64,000 nt of DNA from WHTK01 sp965197795 (GCA_965197795.1 OZ240228.1:1364001-1428000); one strand, 5' to 3'. Positions 8,914-18,354 are shown, counted from the stretch's first letter. The notes: generated from the letters alone by a model not told the origin. Made by a program: numbers and translations.

Positions 8914-9228
8914 ATGTCAGTGCATCGGCGGGCACTCATCATTGCACTACTCGGTCCAGCGTTGCAGGCGATTGGACTGAGCTGGGAAGCGCTGCACCTG
9001 CTTGTCGTGCACTGGAGCACTGCGCTGAGCGCCAGGCACTTGATTTACGATCCCGCGGTTCTCCTCATCGTCGTCGGATTCCTGGCGTCACTGGTCTGCC
9101 TGCCCGTGGCCCTGCAGGTCGCCCGCGCTACCGAATCTGAGGTTGAGATTCCTCTGTACGAACCGCAGCCCTCAACGCAGCCGCAGCGCCCCACGCAACG
9201 CCTGCGTCGCGACCGCGCCAGCCGTTAG
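8914..9228 (+). CDS. Small two-span membrane protein
   Basis: 104 residues, not recognised. Two hydrophobic segments, about 8-24 (LIIALLGPALQAIGL) and 47-68 (AVLLIVVGFLASLVCLPVAL), then a Pro/Gln/Arg-rich cytoplasmic tail (PQPSTQPQRPTQRLRRDR). ATG at 8914. Its stop codon overlaps that of the converging membrane protein at 9225-9228, so both genes end in the same TTAG. The amino-acid make-up supports a real, small inner-membrane protein; the pairing with the next gene may mean a shared role, but that is inference. Confidence 0.5.
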   Translation: MSVHRRALIIALLGPALQAIGLSWEALHLLVVHWSTALSARHLIYDPAVLLIVVGFLASLVCLPVALQVARATESEVEIPLYEPQPSTQPQRPTQRLRRDRASR

Positions 9229-9803
9229 ACGTTCGACTGGAAGAAGGCGTCAAGCCACAGATCGCCGGCAAGCAGAACCAGCACGGCGCTGATCAGCAGC
9301 GCTCGCGGCACTGACTGTGGCTGGGCGCTTTGATAGAGACGTAGCCCCGCTACCGCGACCACAAGCAGACCGATGCCTACGTGGCTGATCACGACCGGGA
9401 GCTCTCCCGTGGTATGGAACGCTATCGTGTCGAAGGCGGCGAGTCCCAGGGCCGGGACGACCAGCGCGTCGGCGTACTTGCGGTCGAGCTCGCCAAGGCG
9501 GTAACGCGCCTCGGCCCATCCACCGACGATCATCGGCAGGCCCATGGTGACGTGCACGATACGGGCGTAGGGCTCAATGAAGGCAACCAGCACGAGCCCC
9601 CAGCCAAGGAAGATCAGGATAGCCGGGAACGTCATGCGACGTACCATGCTGCGGTGCCAGACCTCGCCGGCAAGCGCCTCGGCCGCGATCAGGGCAGCGA
9701 CAAGCAGCAAGCCGGCGCCAAAGACGTGATGCGACTCAGGCGGCCGCGGGATCCACCAGAGCTCTTCCGGTGTGGGTATGTGAAGCAGCAACGCGTCCGG
9801 CAT
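9225..9803 (-). CDS. Multi-span integral membrane protein, unknown
   Basis: 192 residues with about six hydrophobic segments (for example FGAGLLLVAALIAAEAL, MTFPAILIFLGWGLVLVAFI, IGLLVVAVAGL and ALLISAVLVLLAG). Several His residues sit at segment ends (PPESHHVFG, RIVHVTMG, IAFHTTG, ISHVG), which could bind a metal or haem; I do not recognise the family. ATG at 9803, no strong ribosome site. It converges on the small membrane protein, sharing overlapping stop codons. Confidence 0.55.
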   Translation of the reverse strand: MPDALLLHIPTPEELWWIPRPPESHHVFGAGLLLVAALIAAEALAGEVWHRSMVRRMTFPAILIFLGWGLVLVAFIEPYARIVHVTMGLPMIVGGWAEARYRLGELDRKYADALVVPALGLAAFDTIAFHTTGELPVVISHVGIGLLVVAVAGLRLYQSAQPQSVPRALLISAVLVLLAGDLWLDAFFQSNV

Positions 9804-9862
9804 CTCAGGCCTGCTCTGCGTTCCGTCCCCGAGTCATCGCTTTTCCGTGCCTCGGTAGTGCT

Positions 9863-10012
9863 CTACTTCGACGGGGTCGCGGTCTTGCTTTCGAGATGCG
9901 GCTTGATGTGGCTTTGACGGGTAAGCTCCACCAGCTTGCCGCACTTGGGGCAAATCGCTGACTTCGCCGCGGTGTAAATCTTTTCGCTGGAGCCAGCGCA
10001 CCAGATGCTCAC
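9863..10012 (-). CDS. 49-residue zinc-ribbon protein
   Basis: A very small reading frame with a convincing start: GTG at 10012 preceded by GGGAGA seven bases upstream. It begins MSIWCAGSSEKIYTAAKSA and continues ICPKCGKLVELTRQSHIKPH. A Cys near residue 5, the pair CPKC at 21-24 and His residues at 35 and 39 suggest a single-zinc ribbon or knuckle. The first half has one Cys where a classical ribbon has two. Such peptides often act as RNA- or protein-binding adaptors. Function unknown. It sits just upstream of tRNA-Pro, on the opposite strand. Confidence 0.55.
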   Translation of the reverse strand: MSIWCAGSSEKIYTAAKSAICPKCGKLVELTRQSHIKPHLESKTATPSK

Positions 10013-10120
10013 GTCGTTTCTCCCTCGCTGAGCCTTCGACGCGGCAATTGTAGCGAAGTGTGGCCGTCGCGGCGACTCGCCGCGAGACGGGGCCTTTGTT
10101 AGACTAGCCGGGCGTCCGGT

Positions 10121-10198
<78 letters not shown>

Positions 10199-10211
10199 TT
10201 CTTAGATATGA

Positions 10212-10240
10212 AGGCCCCTGTCAGCCGGGGGCCTCGTTTT
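10212..10240 (+). terminator. Rho-independent terminator after tRNA-Pro
   Basis: Inverted repeat AGGCCCC / GGGGGCCT around a loop of seven or eight bases, ending in CGTTTT, placed 15 bases after the tRNA. Confidence 0.8.
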
Positions 10241-11045
10241 ACCATGCAGCTTCTATGACTGCTGGCCCTCGATCCCGGCCAGTGGACCTTTGCTCGTCTT
10301 CAACTAGTTATTGAAGCAGGCCAATGGACTTCTTTGGCCGCCATTGATCGCTACTCTTTTGCAAGGCAGGCGTTGCGTACCTGTTGCGGTTATGTCGTCC
10401 TGAGGCACTTAGCATAGGCGCCAACCCAGAACAGCTAGATTGCGTGGCCCCGTCACCTGATGCTGAAGCACTACGCCGAGAGATTGAAACACATCATCCC
10501 GATGCCTGGATTGATCGGGGCGTCGCCGCTTCGGCAGTTCAAACGACGCTTCAGCTCAACCGGCTTGTCTTTGTGACGCTCAGGGCGGTTACAAAATGCT
10601 GGTCGGTTCTTAAGGACATCCACTTCAGCTGGTACGTCATCATCCCCGTCCTCTCGTCGATTTCACCGCTTGGCGAAGCGTCGGCGCTAGTACTGACGGG
10701 CCTCCTATTGCTTCCCATACTGGTCGTTATCGCGTTCTCCGCCATGGAGTCCGTTTTCAACTCGAGCGGGCCTGACGCGAACGCTCAGTCTCGGCCGCTT
10801 CACGGTTGGCAAGCTGAACCGCAGCCCTTCGCCGGCCTGACTGGCAGTGGAATGCCGGCCTATCGCCAGCGCGCAATCGGTTTCACGCCAATGCAAAGCC
10901 GGATGCTACAGCAGTCCCGCCGTCGCCATCTCGCGGCTGGGCAGATGCGCCCTCGCCGGCCAGGCCTCAGGTATGACTAGGCGTGAGTGAAGCCGCTGGC
11001 GATTCAGCGCCAGAAGTACTGCCTGGTTCCACTGACTCCGAAGAC
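10241..11045. other. Decayed spacer between tRNA-Pro and its damaged 3' copy
   Basis: About 800 bases bounded by two copies of the tRNA-Pro 3' part. The only long open frame (10384-10980, plus strand, TTG start, 198 codons) has no ribosome site and no recognisable domain. It contains one hydrophobic stretch (ALVLTGLLLLPILVVIAFSA) and then Arg/Gln-rich sequence that does not look selected. I found no integrase, excisionase or transposase remnant. Best read as the worn-out interior of a small integrated element or of a tandem tRNA duplication; I do not claim a gene. Confidence 0.4.
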
Positions 11046-11102
11046 TAGCGCACTTGACTGGGGTCAAGAGGTCGGAGCTTCAGTTCGTCTCGCCCCGACC
11101 AA
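11046..11102 (+). repeat. Damaged duplicate of tRNA-Pro 3' part (possible att site)
   Basis: Begins TAGCGCACTTGACTGGGG and ends CTCGCCCCGACCA. It matches the tRNA from the D stem to the CCA with one base missing in the anticodon loop and a handful of substitutions in the T arm. It has no 5' acceptor strand, so it cannot be a working tRNA. Position and polarity fit the distal attachment site of an element that entered the tRNA 3' end. Confidence 0.7.
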
Positions 11103-11255
11103 CGTTGTCACGCGTCAGGCGAGCTGCCTGTGGTTCAGGTAGTATCAGGGACCTACAATGCCTCGCGGATCTACGAAGACGATGAGCGCCGCCGCCATCA
11201 ACGGCTCGTTCGATGGGACTCACCCGTCAATCATCGATCAGAGGAGCGGAGCCAG

Positions 11256-11729
11256 GTGACCAAGATACGCACACGGCTTCTCGCAGCGATTGTGGCAGCC
11301 ACGATGCTTTCTTTGAGCTGCTTCGGTGGCGGCGATTCCCGGTCTGATCAGTACGACGAGACCGATGTCATCGGCGTAGTTCAAGGCTGGCCGCTACTAC
11401 ACCCAGACGACTACACCTGCGGTACCGCCACCATTCAGGCGCGCACCGTCTTAGCCGTGGTGGCGAGAAGCGAGCATCTCGATTTCGATCTGGGATGCGG
11501 CCCGGACGACAACGGGACCGCTGCCAGAAGGGCTGTCAGGCTGGCGCTTGGCGACACGTCCTGGTCGGCCGTCGCTGAAGGTGATGGCAGGTGGTCGGTG
11601 AGCGTCAGTCCGGGCACTGGTCGTCGCTACGATTGGATCTTCCTCGAAGACGGGCCTCAGCTTCTCGCGAGCGGTGGCGACGCATTGCTCTGGTCGCTGT
11701 TCAATTGGTCCAGCATTGCTCAACCGTAG
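11256..11729 (+). CDS. Putative lipoprotein, unknown
   Basis: 157 residues from a GTG at 11256 that has GAGGAG upstream at proper distance; the open frame extends further upstream to 11130 but without such support. Lipoprotein signal: KIRTRLLAAIVAATMLSLSC with the lipobox ending LSLSC, then an acidic/Ser linker. The mature part (about 130 residues, two Cys: DYTCGTATI and DLGCGPDD) has a strand-rich look with several Trp, reminiscent of small beta-sheet periplasmic domains. No family recognised. It follows directly after the tRNA-derived repeat. Confidence 0.65.
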   Translation: MTKIRTRLLAAIVAATMLSLSCFGGGDSRSDQYDETDVIGVVQGWPLLHPDDYTCGTATIQARTVLAVVARSEHLDFDLGCGPDDNGTAARRAVRLALGDTSWSAVAEGDGRWSVSVSPGTGRRYDWIFLEDGPQLLASGGDALLWSLFNWSSIAQP

Positions 11730-11891
11730 CCTTTCGCTAGTCGCAGGCAGCGGGCTCCTGGAAGCGACGACCTGCACACCTGCGCCGGTCTCAGCTGGCC
11801 CGCTCGACGATCATCGACCGTGTTGTGCGTCTAGAATATGCCCACAATAGGCCGGGGCCGAAGTGCATTCAATGAGAGGAACTCCAACAAA

Positions 11892-12788
11892 ATGAAGCTA
11901 GTGTTGTACAACGATTACCTTCCGGGTGTGATAAAAGGCGAAGCGGTCGTCGGGATCTCGGGTCAGGTTCCTGTGGGACGCACCGGCCAAGAGACGTTAG
12001 TCAACATCATCGAGGATTGGGCCGCGCTCAAGCCGCGTATCGAAGCGTTCGTGGCTGCGAACGATGGCATGCCGTTGTCCAGCGTTCAGTTGCGAGCGCC
12101 CATCCCAAAGCCCGGCAAGATCATGTGCATGGCGGCCAACTTCCGCGAGGGAACCGACAAGCCGCCACTGCCGATCAGCGGCTTCCTGGTGTCCCCTGAC
12201 GCCGTGCTCGACCCGGGTGGCACAACGGTCCTGCCCAAGTACGAGTTCACCATCTGCCATCACGAAGCCGAGCTCGTGGCGATCATCGGAAAGAGGGGGA
12301 AGGACATCTCCCAGTCTGACGCAATGAGCTACGTATTCGGCTACACGGCAGGCGTCGACGTCTCGGCGCGAGGCGCCTGGGGCTACCTCAGCAAGGCTTA
12401 CGACGGTTTCAAGCCACTTGGGCCATGCATCGTGACGGCGGATGAGATTCCCAATCCGCACGCGCTGAACGTGAGGCTCTCTGTCGATGGGCAACCGCGC
12501 CAGGACTACAACACGAGCGATATGGGCCACGCGATTCCGGAGTGCCTCGACTATTTCAGCAAGATCATGACCGTCTACCCGGGCGATCTGCTGTTCGTTG
12601 GTACGAATCATCAGCAGCTCGGGCCGCTGCAGGACGGCGAGACGTGTCACATGGAGATCGACGCGATCGGGGGCTTCGATTTCCACATCGTCGACCCGTA
12701 CAAGCGCAACTGGCCCAAGGCGATCGATCCGACCACAGGACAAGCCGTCCGTGAGAGGATCGTGGAGGCCTCGCCCGGCTCGAGCTGA
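11892..12788 (+). CDS. Fumarylacetoacetate hydrolase (FAH) family protein
   Basis: 298 residues. FAH-family enzymes cleave or isomerise dioxo-acids formed after aromatic ring fission. N-terminal domain MKLVLYNDYLPG; catalytic domain with the metal-site pattern HHEAELVAIIGKRGKDIS (E-x-E replaced by E-A-E), GYTAGVDVSARG, KAYDGFKPLGPCIV and DLLFVGTNHQ. The C-terminus extends about 25 residues past the usual end (NWPKAIDPTTGQ). The ATG at 11892 has GAGAGGAA upstream; the longer frame from 11838 is not supported. A strong terminator follows. It faces the Rieske oxygenase, fitting an aromatic-acid degradation cluster. An N-terminal fragment of a relative lies at 55860. Confidence 0.85.
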   Translation: MKLVLYNDYLPGVIKGEAVVGISGQVPVGRTGQETLVNIIEDWAALKPRIEAFVAANDGMPLSSVQLRAPIPKPGKIMCMAANFREGTDKPPLPISGFLVSPDAVLDPGGTTVLPKYEFTICHHEAELVAIIGKRGKDISQSDAMSYVFGYTAGVDVSARGAWGYLSKAYDGFKPLGPCIVTADEIPNPHALNVRLSVDGQPRQDYNTSDMGHAIPECLDYFSKIMTVYPGDLLFVGTNHQQLGPLQDGETCHMEIDAIGGFDFHIVDPYKRNWPKAIDPTTGQAVRERIVEASPGSS

Positions 12789-12813
12789 CAGGCTCAGAAC
12801 GTTCTATAAAGAC

Positions 12814-12847
12814 AGAGCCGCGTCGGTATTAGCACCGGCGCGGCTCT
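12814..12847 (+). terminator. Terminator after the FAH gene
   Basis: Long hairpin AGAGCCGCGTCGGT / ACCGGCGCGGCTCT with one G-U pair, six-base loop, followed by GCGTCTTGATT. Only a weak T tract, but the position between converging genes fits. Confidence 0.7.
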
Positions 12848-12905
12848 GCGTCTTGATTGACCAATCTCGGTCCAGATCAGCCCCGTGTCCGCGCTGGATC
12901 GGCTC

Positions 12906-14279
12906 TTACGTCACCGAAATCAGCTCGGGTTTTTCGGCCAGAAGGTCGCTCATGGCCGTTTCCTTGGCGCGCTGGATCGCTTCCTCAGCGGTTGCCGCCG
13001 TAGCCGTTTCGCGATGGATGCGGTAGACCTCGGGGTGCCAGGGCTCCTCAGGTTCGACGCCATTAGCGAGATCGTTGGCAGCCTTCAGGAGGCGGCGCCG
13101 GATGTAAATGATGACGGAGTCAGAGCTGGCTAGGTGCTCTCGGTGCCGCTTGGCGATCGGGCCCCACTGATTCTCCATCATCGCGATGTCCTGCAGCGGG
13201 AACGTCTTAATGCCCGTGTACGACATGTTGCGCTGGGCCACGCGGTCGAGGTTGTAGTCGTTGAATACATTATCTCGCGTCTTCCAGGTGCCCGGGATCA
13301 TATCCGGGTGGGTCCAGCCACCGTGCTTGTACTCGGAGAGATCGCCTTCTGAAATCGGCTCCCAGCTCCAGCGCAGGCGGTAGAACATCAGGCTCTCGTT
13401 ATCGATCGGTATGCGCATGTTGCTGGAGAGATGGCCCGGCATGGCGTTGCCCGCGGTGCAGAAGATCGGCATCCACCATGTGACGCCGACGCTGGCCGAC
13501 ACGTTACCGTCTGACTGGTTGAGCTGCTGAATCGAGAGGACCGCTGCATCCTGGTCTTCCAATTGGGTGAGCGGAGCGTTGTTTTCTGTGATTCGCCGAT
13601 CCCCAACAGCTCTCGGGAAGGCTTCCTCGGGGTTGCTGTTGTTCCATCCACGGTTATTCGGTGAACGGAAGTAGGTGCCGTTGGCCATGTTCGCGGTCTC
13701 GTTCGCCGGCACGAACGTGCTATGCAGGAACCGCGCGTGCGAGGGGTCGTAGTCGCCCTCCATCGCCTGCAGGTAGTTGCATTCGAGGCGGAATTTCGTG
13801 ACGTAACGGTGGCTCTTTGGCAGCTTTGTCCAGGGAAAGTCCGGGAACGGCGGCTGCTTTTCCTCCGGACCCATGTAGGCCCAGATCAGGTCGCCAGCTT
13901 CCACGACGGGGTAGGCGTCGGCACGGATTTTTTCCCTGAAGGCCGGCCCCTCAACGGTGTTTGGCATGTCGACGCAGTAGCCGTTCACGTCGTACTTCCA
14001 GCCGTGGTAGACGCAGCGCAGACCGTTTTCTTCGTTTCGCGCGAAGAAGAGGGGTGCACCGCGATGCGTACAGTACGCGTCGAGAAGGCCTACTCTGCCT
14101 TCCGAATCGCGAAAGGCGATGAGGTCCTCGCCGAGCGCCTTGACACGGATTGGGATGCAATCCGGGCCCGGCAACTCTTCCGCCAGCGCTACAGGCAGCC
14201 AGAAGCGCCGGAAGAGGTCACCCATGGCCGTCCCGGGGTTGGTGTCGGTGATCAGTTTGTTGTCTTCAACCGAAAGCAT
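12906..14279 (-). CDS. Rieske non-haem iron oxygenase, phthalate 4,5-dioxygenase type
   Basis: 457 residues. Oxygenase component that hydroxylates an aromatic acid using electrons from a reductase not present here. Rieske [2Fe-2S] ligands are CTHRG (about residue 69-73) and CVYHGW (about 88-93). The mononuclear iron site is in the DYDPSHARFLH stretch (Asp, His, His) near residue 180. The architecture MGDLFRRFWLPVALAEELPGPDC is typical of the phthalate/3-chlorobenzoate group. Two paralogues lie at 50.9 and 62.7 kb; the one at 62.7 kb shares even the linker sequences, the 50.9 kb one less. Start ATG at 14279. Intact. It heads a minus-strand region with ring-fission genes. Confidence 0.92.
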   Translation of the reverse strand: MLSVEDNKLITDTNPGTAMGDLFRRFWLPVALAEELPGPDCIPIRVKALGEDLIAFRDSEGRVGLLDAYCTHRGAPLFFARNEENGLRCVYHGWKYDVNGYCVDMPNTVEGPAFREKIRADAYPVVEAGDLIWAYMGPEEKQPPFPDFPWTKLPKSHRYVTKFRLECNYLQAMEGDYDPSHARFLHSTFVPANETANMANGTYFRSPNNRGWNNSNPEEAFPRAVGDRRITENNAPLTQLEDQDAAVLSIQQLNQSDGNVSASVGVTWWMPIFCTAGNAMPGHLSSNMRIPIDNESLMFYRLRWSWEPISEGDLSEYKHGGWTHPDMIPGTWKTRDNVFNDYNLDRVAQRNMSYTGIKTFPLQDIAMMENQWGPIAKRHREHLASSDSVIIYIRRRLLKAANDLANGVEPEEPWHPEVYRIHRETATAATAEEAIQRAKETAMSDLLAEKPELISVT

Positions 14280-14448
14280 TGCGTACTCCCTCCAGGTGAC
14301 GAACTGGTTGCAGACTATTGCCGACCAATTCGGCTGTCAATTGGGCTTACCGATAGCAACGCCATCCTGGCGGTTCCTGACGACGTTCTGCAAAGGCCAG
14401 GACTGGCTCACCTACGGCGAGTTGAGCCGGCGGAGGGTCAGCGTGGGC

Positions 14449-14869
14449 TCAATGGCTGGGGGCGCTCCACTCGTATAGGGTCGAATGAGCCGTGCCGTCC
14501 CCGTGAGCGTGGTGCTCGACCACGGTGAGGACCTCGTTGAGCCTCGATAGGCCTTCGCCGCTGGCCTGGAACGCGACGGACGCCGCGAACGAAATGCCGC
14601 CATCCTCTGAAGCGCGGCCGACGGCGTGTCCATTCCAGATCGCGCTGCTGCCATCGCTGAACATCACGATGCCTTGACCTTCGCCGTAGATCTGGCCGGG
14701 AACGCGCTCAAAGATCTCATACGTGCCGATGTTTTGGCCTTGTTTGCCCAGGATCGTGGCGGCCGCCTCGAATGTGATCTCCATGCGAATGTAACGAGGA
14801 TCGCCGCCAGGCAAAACGGGGCGCGTCGTCACCTGTCCGTGCTCTTTACCCAACCTTTTCGCCCAGCAT
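14449..14869 (-). pseudogene. Allene-oxide-cyclase-like barrel protein, frameshifted near its start
   Basis: The body (ITFEAAATILGKQGQNIGTY, then GQIYGEGQGIVMFSDG and SRLNEVLTVVEH) is a small beta-barrel protein of a type common in SAR202-like genomes; function unknown, often beside degradative genes. An ATG at 14869 with AAGGAG at ideal distance starts MLGEKVG, then hits TAA. One base less in the CCC run at 14849-14851 joins it to KEHGQVTTRPVLPGGDP, giving a natural N-terminus. So the gene carries a +1 indel seven codons in. The alternative is weak internal initiation at a TTG in the downstream frame. Confidence 0.65.
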
Positions 14870-14950
14870 CCTCGTCTCCTTGTCAACCAGCTTGCGTTGG
14901 GCCCGAACCGCCATACGCTCGGAGTGTTGCGCCTTTATGTCAATTGATCG

Positions 14951-15259
14951 TTACTGGTTCGCGACTGGAAGCTCGCCGCCGATAGCGCTCTCAACCTCGC
15001 GAACCTCGATCTTCGCGAGGTGGGAACCCGTCAGATCGCTATAAGCCGCGCGCTCCGGCAACGTGTTGTACGCGTTGAGCTTCTCGGCGCTCTCGTATGA
15101 CCTGACCCAGACGAACTCGTTCTGGGGGCGGTTTACCCACCCCGCATGGATGCGAATACCGTACTGCGCGCTGGTCGGCATGATCTTCTCCTTGAAGACG
15201 CTGAGCCATGAGTCCATCATGCCGCGATGAACCGTGTATAGCCGTACTTCTGTAACCAA
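14951..15259 (-). CDS. NIPSNAP family protein
   Basis: 102 residues forming one dimeric alpha/beta-barrel unit: VTEVRLYTVHRGMMDSWLSV, then GWVNRPQNEFVWVRSYES and ERAAYSD. This is the classic NIPSNAP pattern (E-x-R-x-Y followed by F-x-W-x-R-x-Y). In bacteria these proteins cluster with catabolic genes; biochemical role unknown. Start GTG-type at 15259. It lies between the barrel protein and the dienelactone hydrolase on the same strand and is likely co-transcribed with the latter. Confidence 0.85.
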   Translation of the reverse strand: MVTEVRLYTVHRGMMDSWLSVFKEKIMPTSAQYGIRIHAGWVNRPQNEFVWVRSYESAEKLNAYNTLPERAAYSDLTGSHLAKIEVREVESAIGGELPVANQ

Positions 15260-15346
15260 ACCATGCTCCCTCTGACTAATCCCAACCTGCCTACGATAAG
15301 GTGCCCTTGCCTGCCGACGTCAGCCCTTCGTCTTCGCGGGGCGCGC

Positions 15347-16210
15347 CTAGCTTTCGCTGCTCCCCAGATTCTGGCGGAGAAACTCCACTGTGCGCTGCCA
15401 TGACAGCTCGGCTGGAGCCGCTTGATAGAACGGACGCGTGTCGTTGAAGAATCGGTGCGGAGATCCGTCGTAGTAGTGAATCTCGCCCGTCTTGCCGCCT
15501 GCCTGCATCGCTGCTTGGAAAGGACGCGCCCGCTCCGCCAGCGGATCGAGGCTCCCGAAGTGGCCCAGCAGCGGGCAGGCAAGACTCGCGGCCTGATCCG
15601 GCGCGGGCATCGGCCCGTAATATACGACCGCGGCCGCAACATCGGGCCGCGTTACGGCGACCCGAGCCGCGAGGCCTTCACCCATGCAGAAACCGACGAC
15701 ACCAACTCGCTCCGGGTCGACGTCGGGCCTCGCCTTGAGGTAAGCGAATGCCGCACCGAGGTTGGGTATGTGATCTTTGGCCCCGAGGTTGCCGATCCAG
15801 GGAAGGGCGCGGCGCGCGCCCCTCTGCTGCTCCGTCGCCAGGGTCGCGATCGAAGCCTCGGTCTCCTCGTCCTTGCCAGATCGGCTCGCGGCGCGGCCGC
15901 GCTCGACGTCCCACGTGTCGAGGTCCTGCCAGTCGGGGTCGGTGCTGTACAGGTCCACGGCGAGCGCGATGTGTCCCAGCCGCGCCAGCCGCAGGGTCAC
16001 GTCCTTGATGTGGTTGGCGAGGCCGTACATCTCGAAGATAACGACCAGCGCCGGTGTCTTCTGGCTGCTGTATCGCGGCACCTGATATGAGAGGTCGACG
16101 AAGGGACGAACCGCAGAATCGTCTTTCACCGGGCGCGCCATGAAACCAGTCAAGACGGTCTCGCCGCTCTCGAAGGAGATGTCTTCGGTCGTGATGTAGT
16201 CGTAGGCCAC
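15347..16210 (-). CDS. Dienelactone hydrolase family protein
   Basis: 287 residues, alpha/beta-hydrolase fold. Members open lactones made during chlorocatechol and related ring cleavage. The nucleophile elbow GFCMGEG carries the family's Cys in place of Ser (about residue 175). The acid is in GSLDPLAE, and the His in DGSPHRFFND completes the triad. The N-terminal half contains FEMYGLANHIKDVTLRLA, in which the family's regulatory Glu is seen. ATG at 16210 with GGGGGAGGAA just upstream. A truncated C-terminal piece of a relative lies at 57.2 kb. Confidence 0.88.
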   Translation of the reverse strand: MAYDYITTEDISFESGETVLTGFMARPVKDDSAVRPFVDLSYQVPRYSSQKTPALVVIFEMYGLANHIKDVTLRLARLGHIALAVDLYSTDPDWQDLDTWDVERGRAASRSGKDEETEASIATLATEQQRGARRALPWIGNLGAKDHIPNLGAAFAYLKARPDVDPERVGVVGFCMGEGLAARVAVTRPDVAAAVVYYGPMPAPDQAASLACPLLGHFGSLDPLAERARPFQAAMQAGGKTGEIHYYDGSPHRFFNDTRPFYQAAPAELSWQRTVEFLRQNLGSSES

Positions 16211-16377
16211 GAGTTCCTCCCCCGCAACTACCTTGCTCGATGCGGAAGAGGCGGAGTCGTCTCTCGTCGTACGGGCCGCCGCATCGCTTTAGACGACGGG
16301 GCTTGGAAGCGAATCTAGCCTACTCTCGGTCGACTCGCAATCCGGGGGTGGCGAAGCTTTTGCCTCCCCCGGTGGTT

Positions 16378-17609
16378 CTATGTCGTTCGCAGCGATAAAC
16401 GGCGACCGCGGGACTCCCCGCCAGCAATCAGCGCTCGGTCCGGAGATCTCAGCAACGCGAGCATCGCCAGTATGCCCAGGGCAGGTCCGGGCGCAAGCAG
16501 TGCAAAGGTCAATTCCCAGCCGATGCTCGACTCGAAGATGGGCACGAGCCAGATCGTGACGACCGTAAGCGAAAAACCGATCGCGAGCTGCAAGGTGAGC
16601 GCTGTTCCGACATATGATTGGTCGGCGACCTCGCTGACGATGGTTGAGAACTGGGCGGAGTCGGCTACCACGGCCACTCCCCAGATCAGGCCGACCGCCA
16701 GCACCAGCAGCGGTTCGGCCTCGAACAAGAAGCCGATCAATATCGAGCATGCGCCGGAGATCGCCATGGCGGCCGAGGTCGTCTTGGTTCGGCCCCACCA
16801 ATCGCCCAGCAGCCCCGCGCCCCAGCAACCCACGGCGCCGATGCCGATGACGGCGAATGTCGCCAGGGCAGCCAGCTGGTCGCTGTTATTGACGCCGGAT
16901 TCCACCAGGTGGTCCGAGAAGAAGGCGAGAAACCAGGCCCACATGGCGTAGAGCTCCCACATGTGTCCGAAGTAACCCAATGAAGCCAGGCGGACGCCGC
17001 GATTGGCGAAGACCCTGCCCATCTGGCGAGGGTCGAAAACCGCCTTGGGGAATGGAAACGGACCTTCTCGAATCACGCCGGCGGTGATGACTGCGCCGCC
17101 AAGTGTGAGCAGAGAGGTGGCCAGAATAACGACCTCCCAGCCGATGCCGCCGAGGCCGTTTACCAGGTGTGGCGTCGCCGAACCCAGCGTCAGCGCCCCA
17201 CCATGACGCCAAGCGCCATACCCCTGCTCTCTTGGAACCAGGTTGCGATCAGCTTGAGCGAGACCGGGTAGACGCCGGCCAGGAACAAGCCGGTAAGGAA
17301 CCTCAGCGGCACCGCCGTTTCCGGGCCGTTCGCCAAGATCAAGAAAACGTTGGCGGCGGCCGCGCCGACGGTGGACCAGAAGAGGACGATCCGCGCGGGC
17401 AACACGTCAGCCAGGTTGAACGCTGCCGACAACAGGGCACCGCAGACGAAGCCGATTTGGACCGCGATCGTGAGGAGTGATTTCTCGCCCCGCGAAAGGC
17501 TCCAGTCCTCGCTAACTTGAGGGATGACCGCGGTGGCGGAGAACCAGGTAGTCATCGTCAGAACGACGACGACGGCGAGGGTTGAAAGGGCGAAACGCTG
17601 CTCGTTCAT
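16378..17609 (-). pseudogene. MFS transporter broken by a one-base deletion
   Basis: N-terminal part (17190-17609) starts MNEQRFALSTLAVVVVLTMT and runs through four membrane segments to GMALGVMVGR-stop. The C-terminal part continues in another frame as ALTLGSATPHLVNGLGGIGW with the remaining segments to 16378. Adding one base to the CCCC run at 17196-17199 restores a single protein of about 410 residues (VMVGALTLGSATPHL). The pattern resembles drug/anion MFS carriers (ATAVIPQ near the start). A broken gene, unless the missing base is a sequencing error. Confidence 0.8.
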
Positions 17610-17784
17610 ACGCGGGGCACCCTGCTAATCAACGGACGGCCCTCCGCGCGGCTTCTTGGACTCGTTCGCTGCTCAAAGCGGAGCGATTCTGTCCCGGCGT
17701 ACCCGGGGTGTCAAACCGGGCTCCCGTCCCGCAATCGCAACGCATTATGCGTAAGGCTAAATCGCCAGCAAACAAGGAGACGCC

Positions 17785-18300
17785 ATGCCGAGAATAGCGC
17801 TGGATCTGAACCAGGAAACCGACAGGCAAAAGGTCAACGGGATCTGGCGGCGCGCCCTGGGACTGGTACCGGGCGAGCCGAACCAGGGGCTGGTCGCGGA
17901 GCTCGAGTCGAGCCCGGCGCGTCTGGCCGACTACGACGACTCAAGCTGGGAGGTCACGGACAACGTGCGCGACCTCGTCTCGACGGGCTCTACGTTTGGC
18001 TGGTGGCGCATCACGGTCGAACTGCCCGAGGAGATCGACGGCCAACCGATCGCAGGGTCGAACCTGTTGTTCGAGACCAACATTGATAACTACGGCGAGA
18101 TCTGGGTGGACGGCGAAATCGACGTGGTGAGCGGCACGGTGGTGGGCTTCAACGCGCAACAGCGGGTCGTCGTCAGTCCCAGCGCCGTCCCGGGCGCCAA
18201 GCAAGTGATCGCGTGTCTGGCGGCCAACGGACCGATGGCGCTGCCGCGCGGCGTGATCTTCATGCGCTACGCCACGCTCGCCTTCGAAACGAGGGGCTAG
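17785..18300 (+). CDS. Galactose-binding-domain-like protein
   Basis: 171 residues, cytosolic. The pattern DSSWEVTDNVRDL, FGWWRITVELPEEIDG, LLFETNIDNYGEIWVDGEI and VIACLAANGPM is that of the jelly-roll sugar-binding domain that starts family 2 glycosidases, here as a stand-alone protein. Relatives are sometimes found fused to SMP-30/gluconolactonase domains, but none follows here. ATG at 17785 with AAGGAG seven bases upstream, so the start is secure. Probable carbohydrate-binding or accessory role; substrate unknown. Confidence 0.6.
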   Translation: MPRIALDLNQETDRQKVNGIWRRALGLVPGEPNQGLVAELESSPARLADYDDSSWEVTDNVRDLVSTGSTFGWWRITVELPEEIDGQPIAGSNLLFETNIDNYGEIWVDGEIDVVSGTVVGFNAQQRVVVSPSAVPGAKQVIACLAANGPMALPRGVIFMRYATLAFETRG

Positions 18301-18354
18301 GGGCCGGTCGAAGCCGGGCGCACAACTCGGTCTCGCATCCCATGACACGCCACA

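Noticed and set aside
10384..10980. 198-codon frame between the two tRNA-Pro sequences as a real gene
   Set aside because: No ribosome site, no recognised domain, and half of the sequence looks like unselected Arg/Gln-rich translation.
11046..11102. Second functional tRNA-Pro
   Set aside because: No 5' acceptor strand, a base is missing from the anticodon loop and the T stem no longer pairs.
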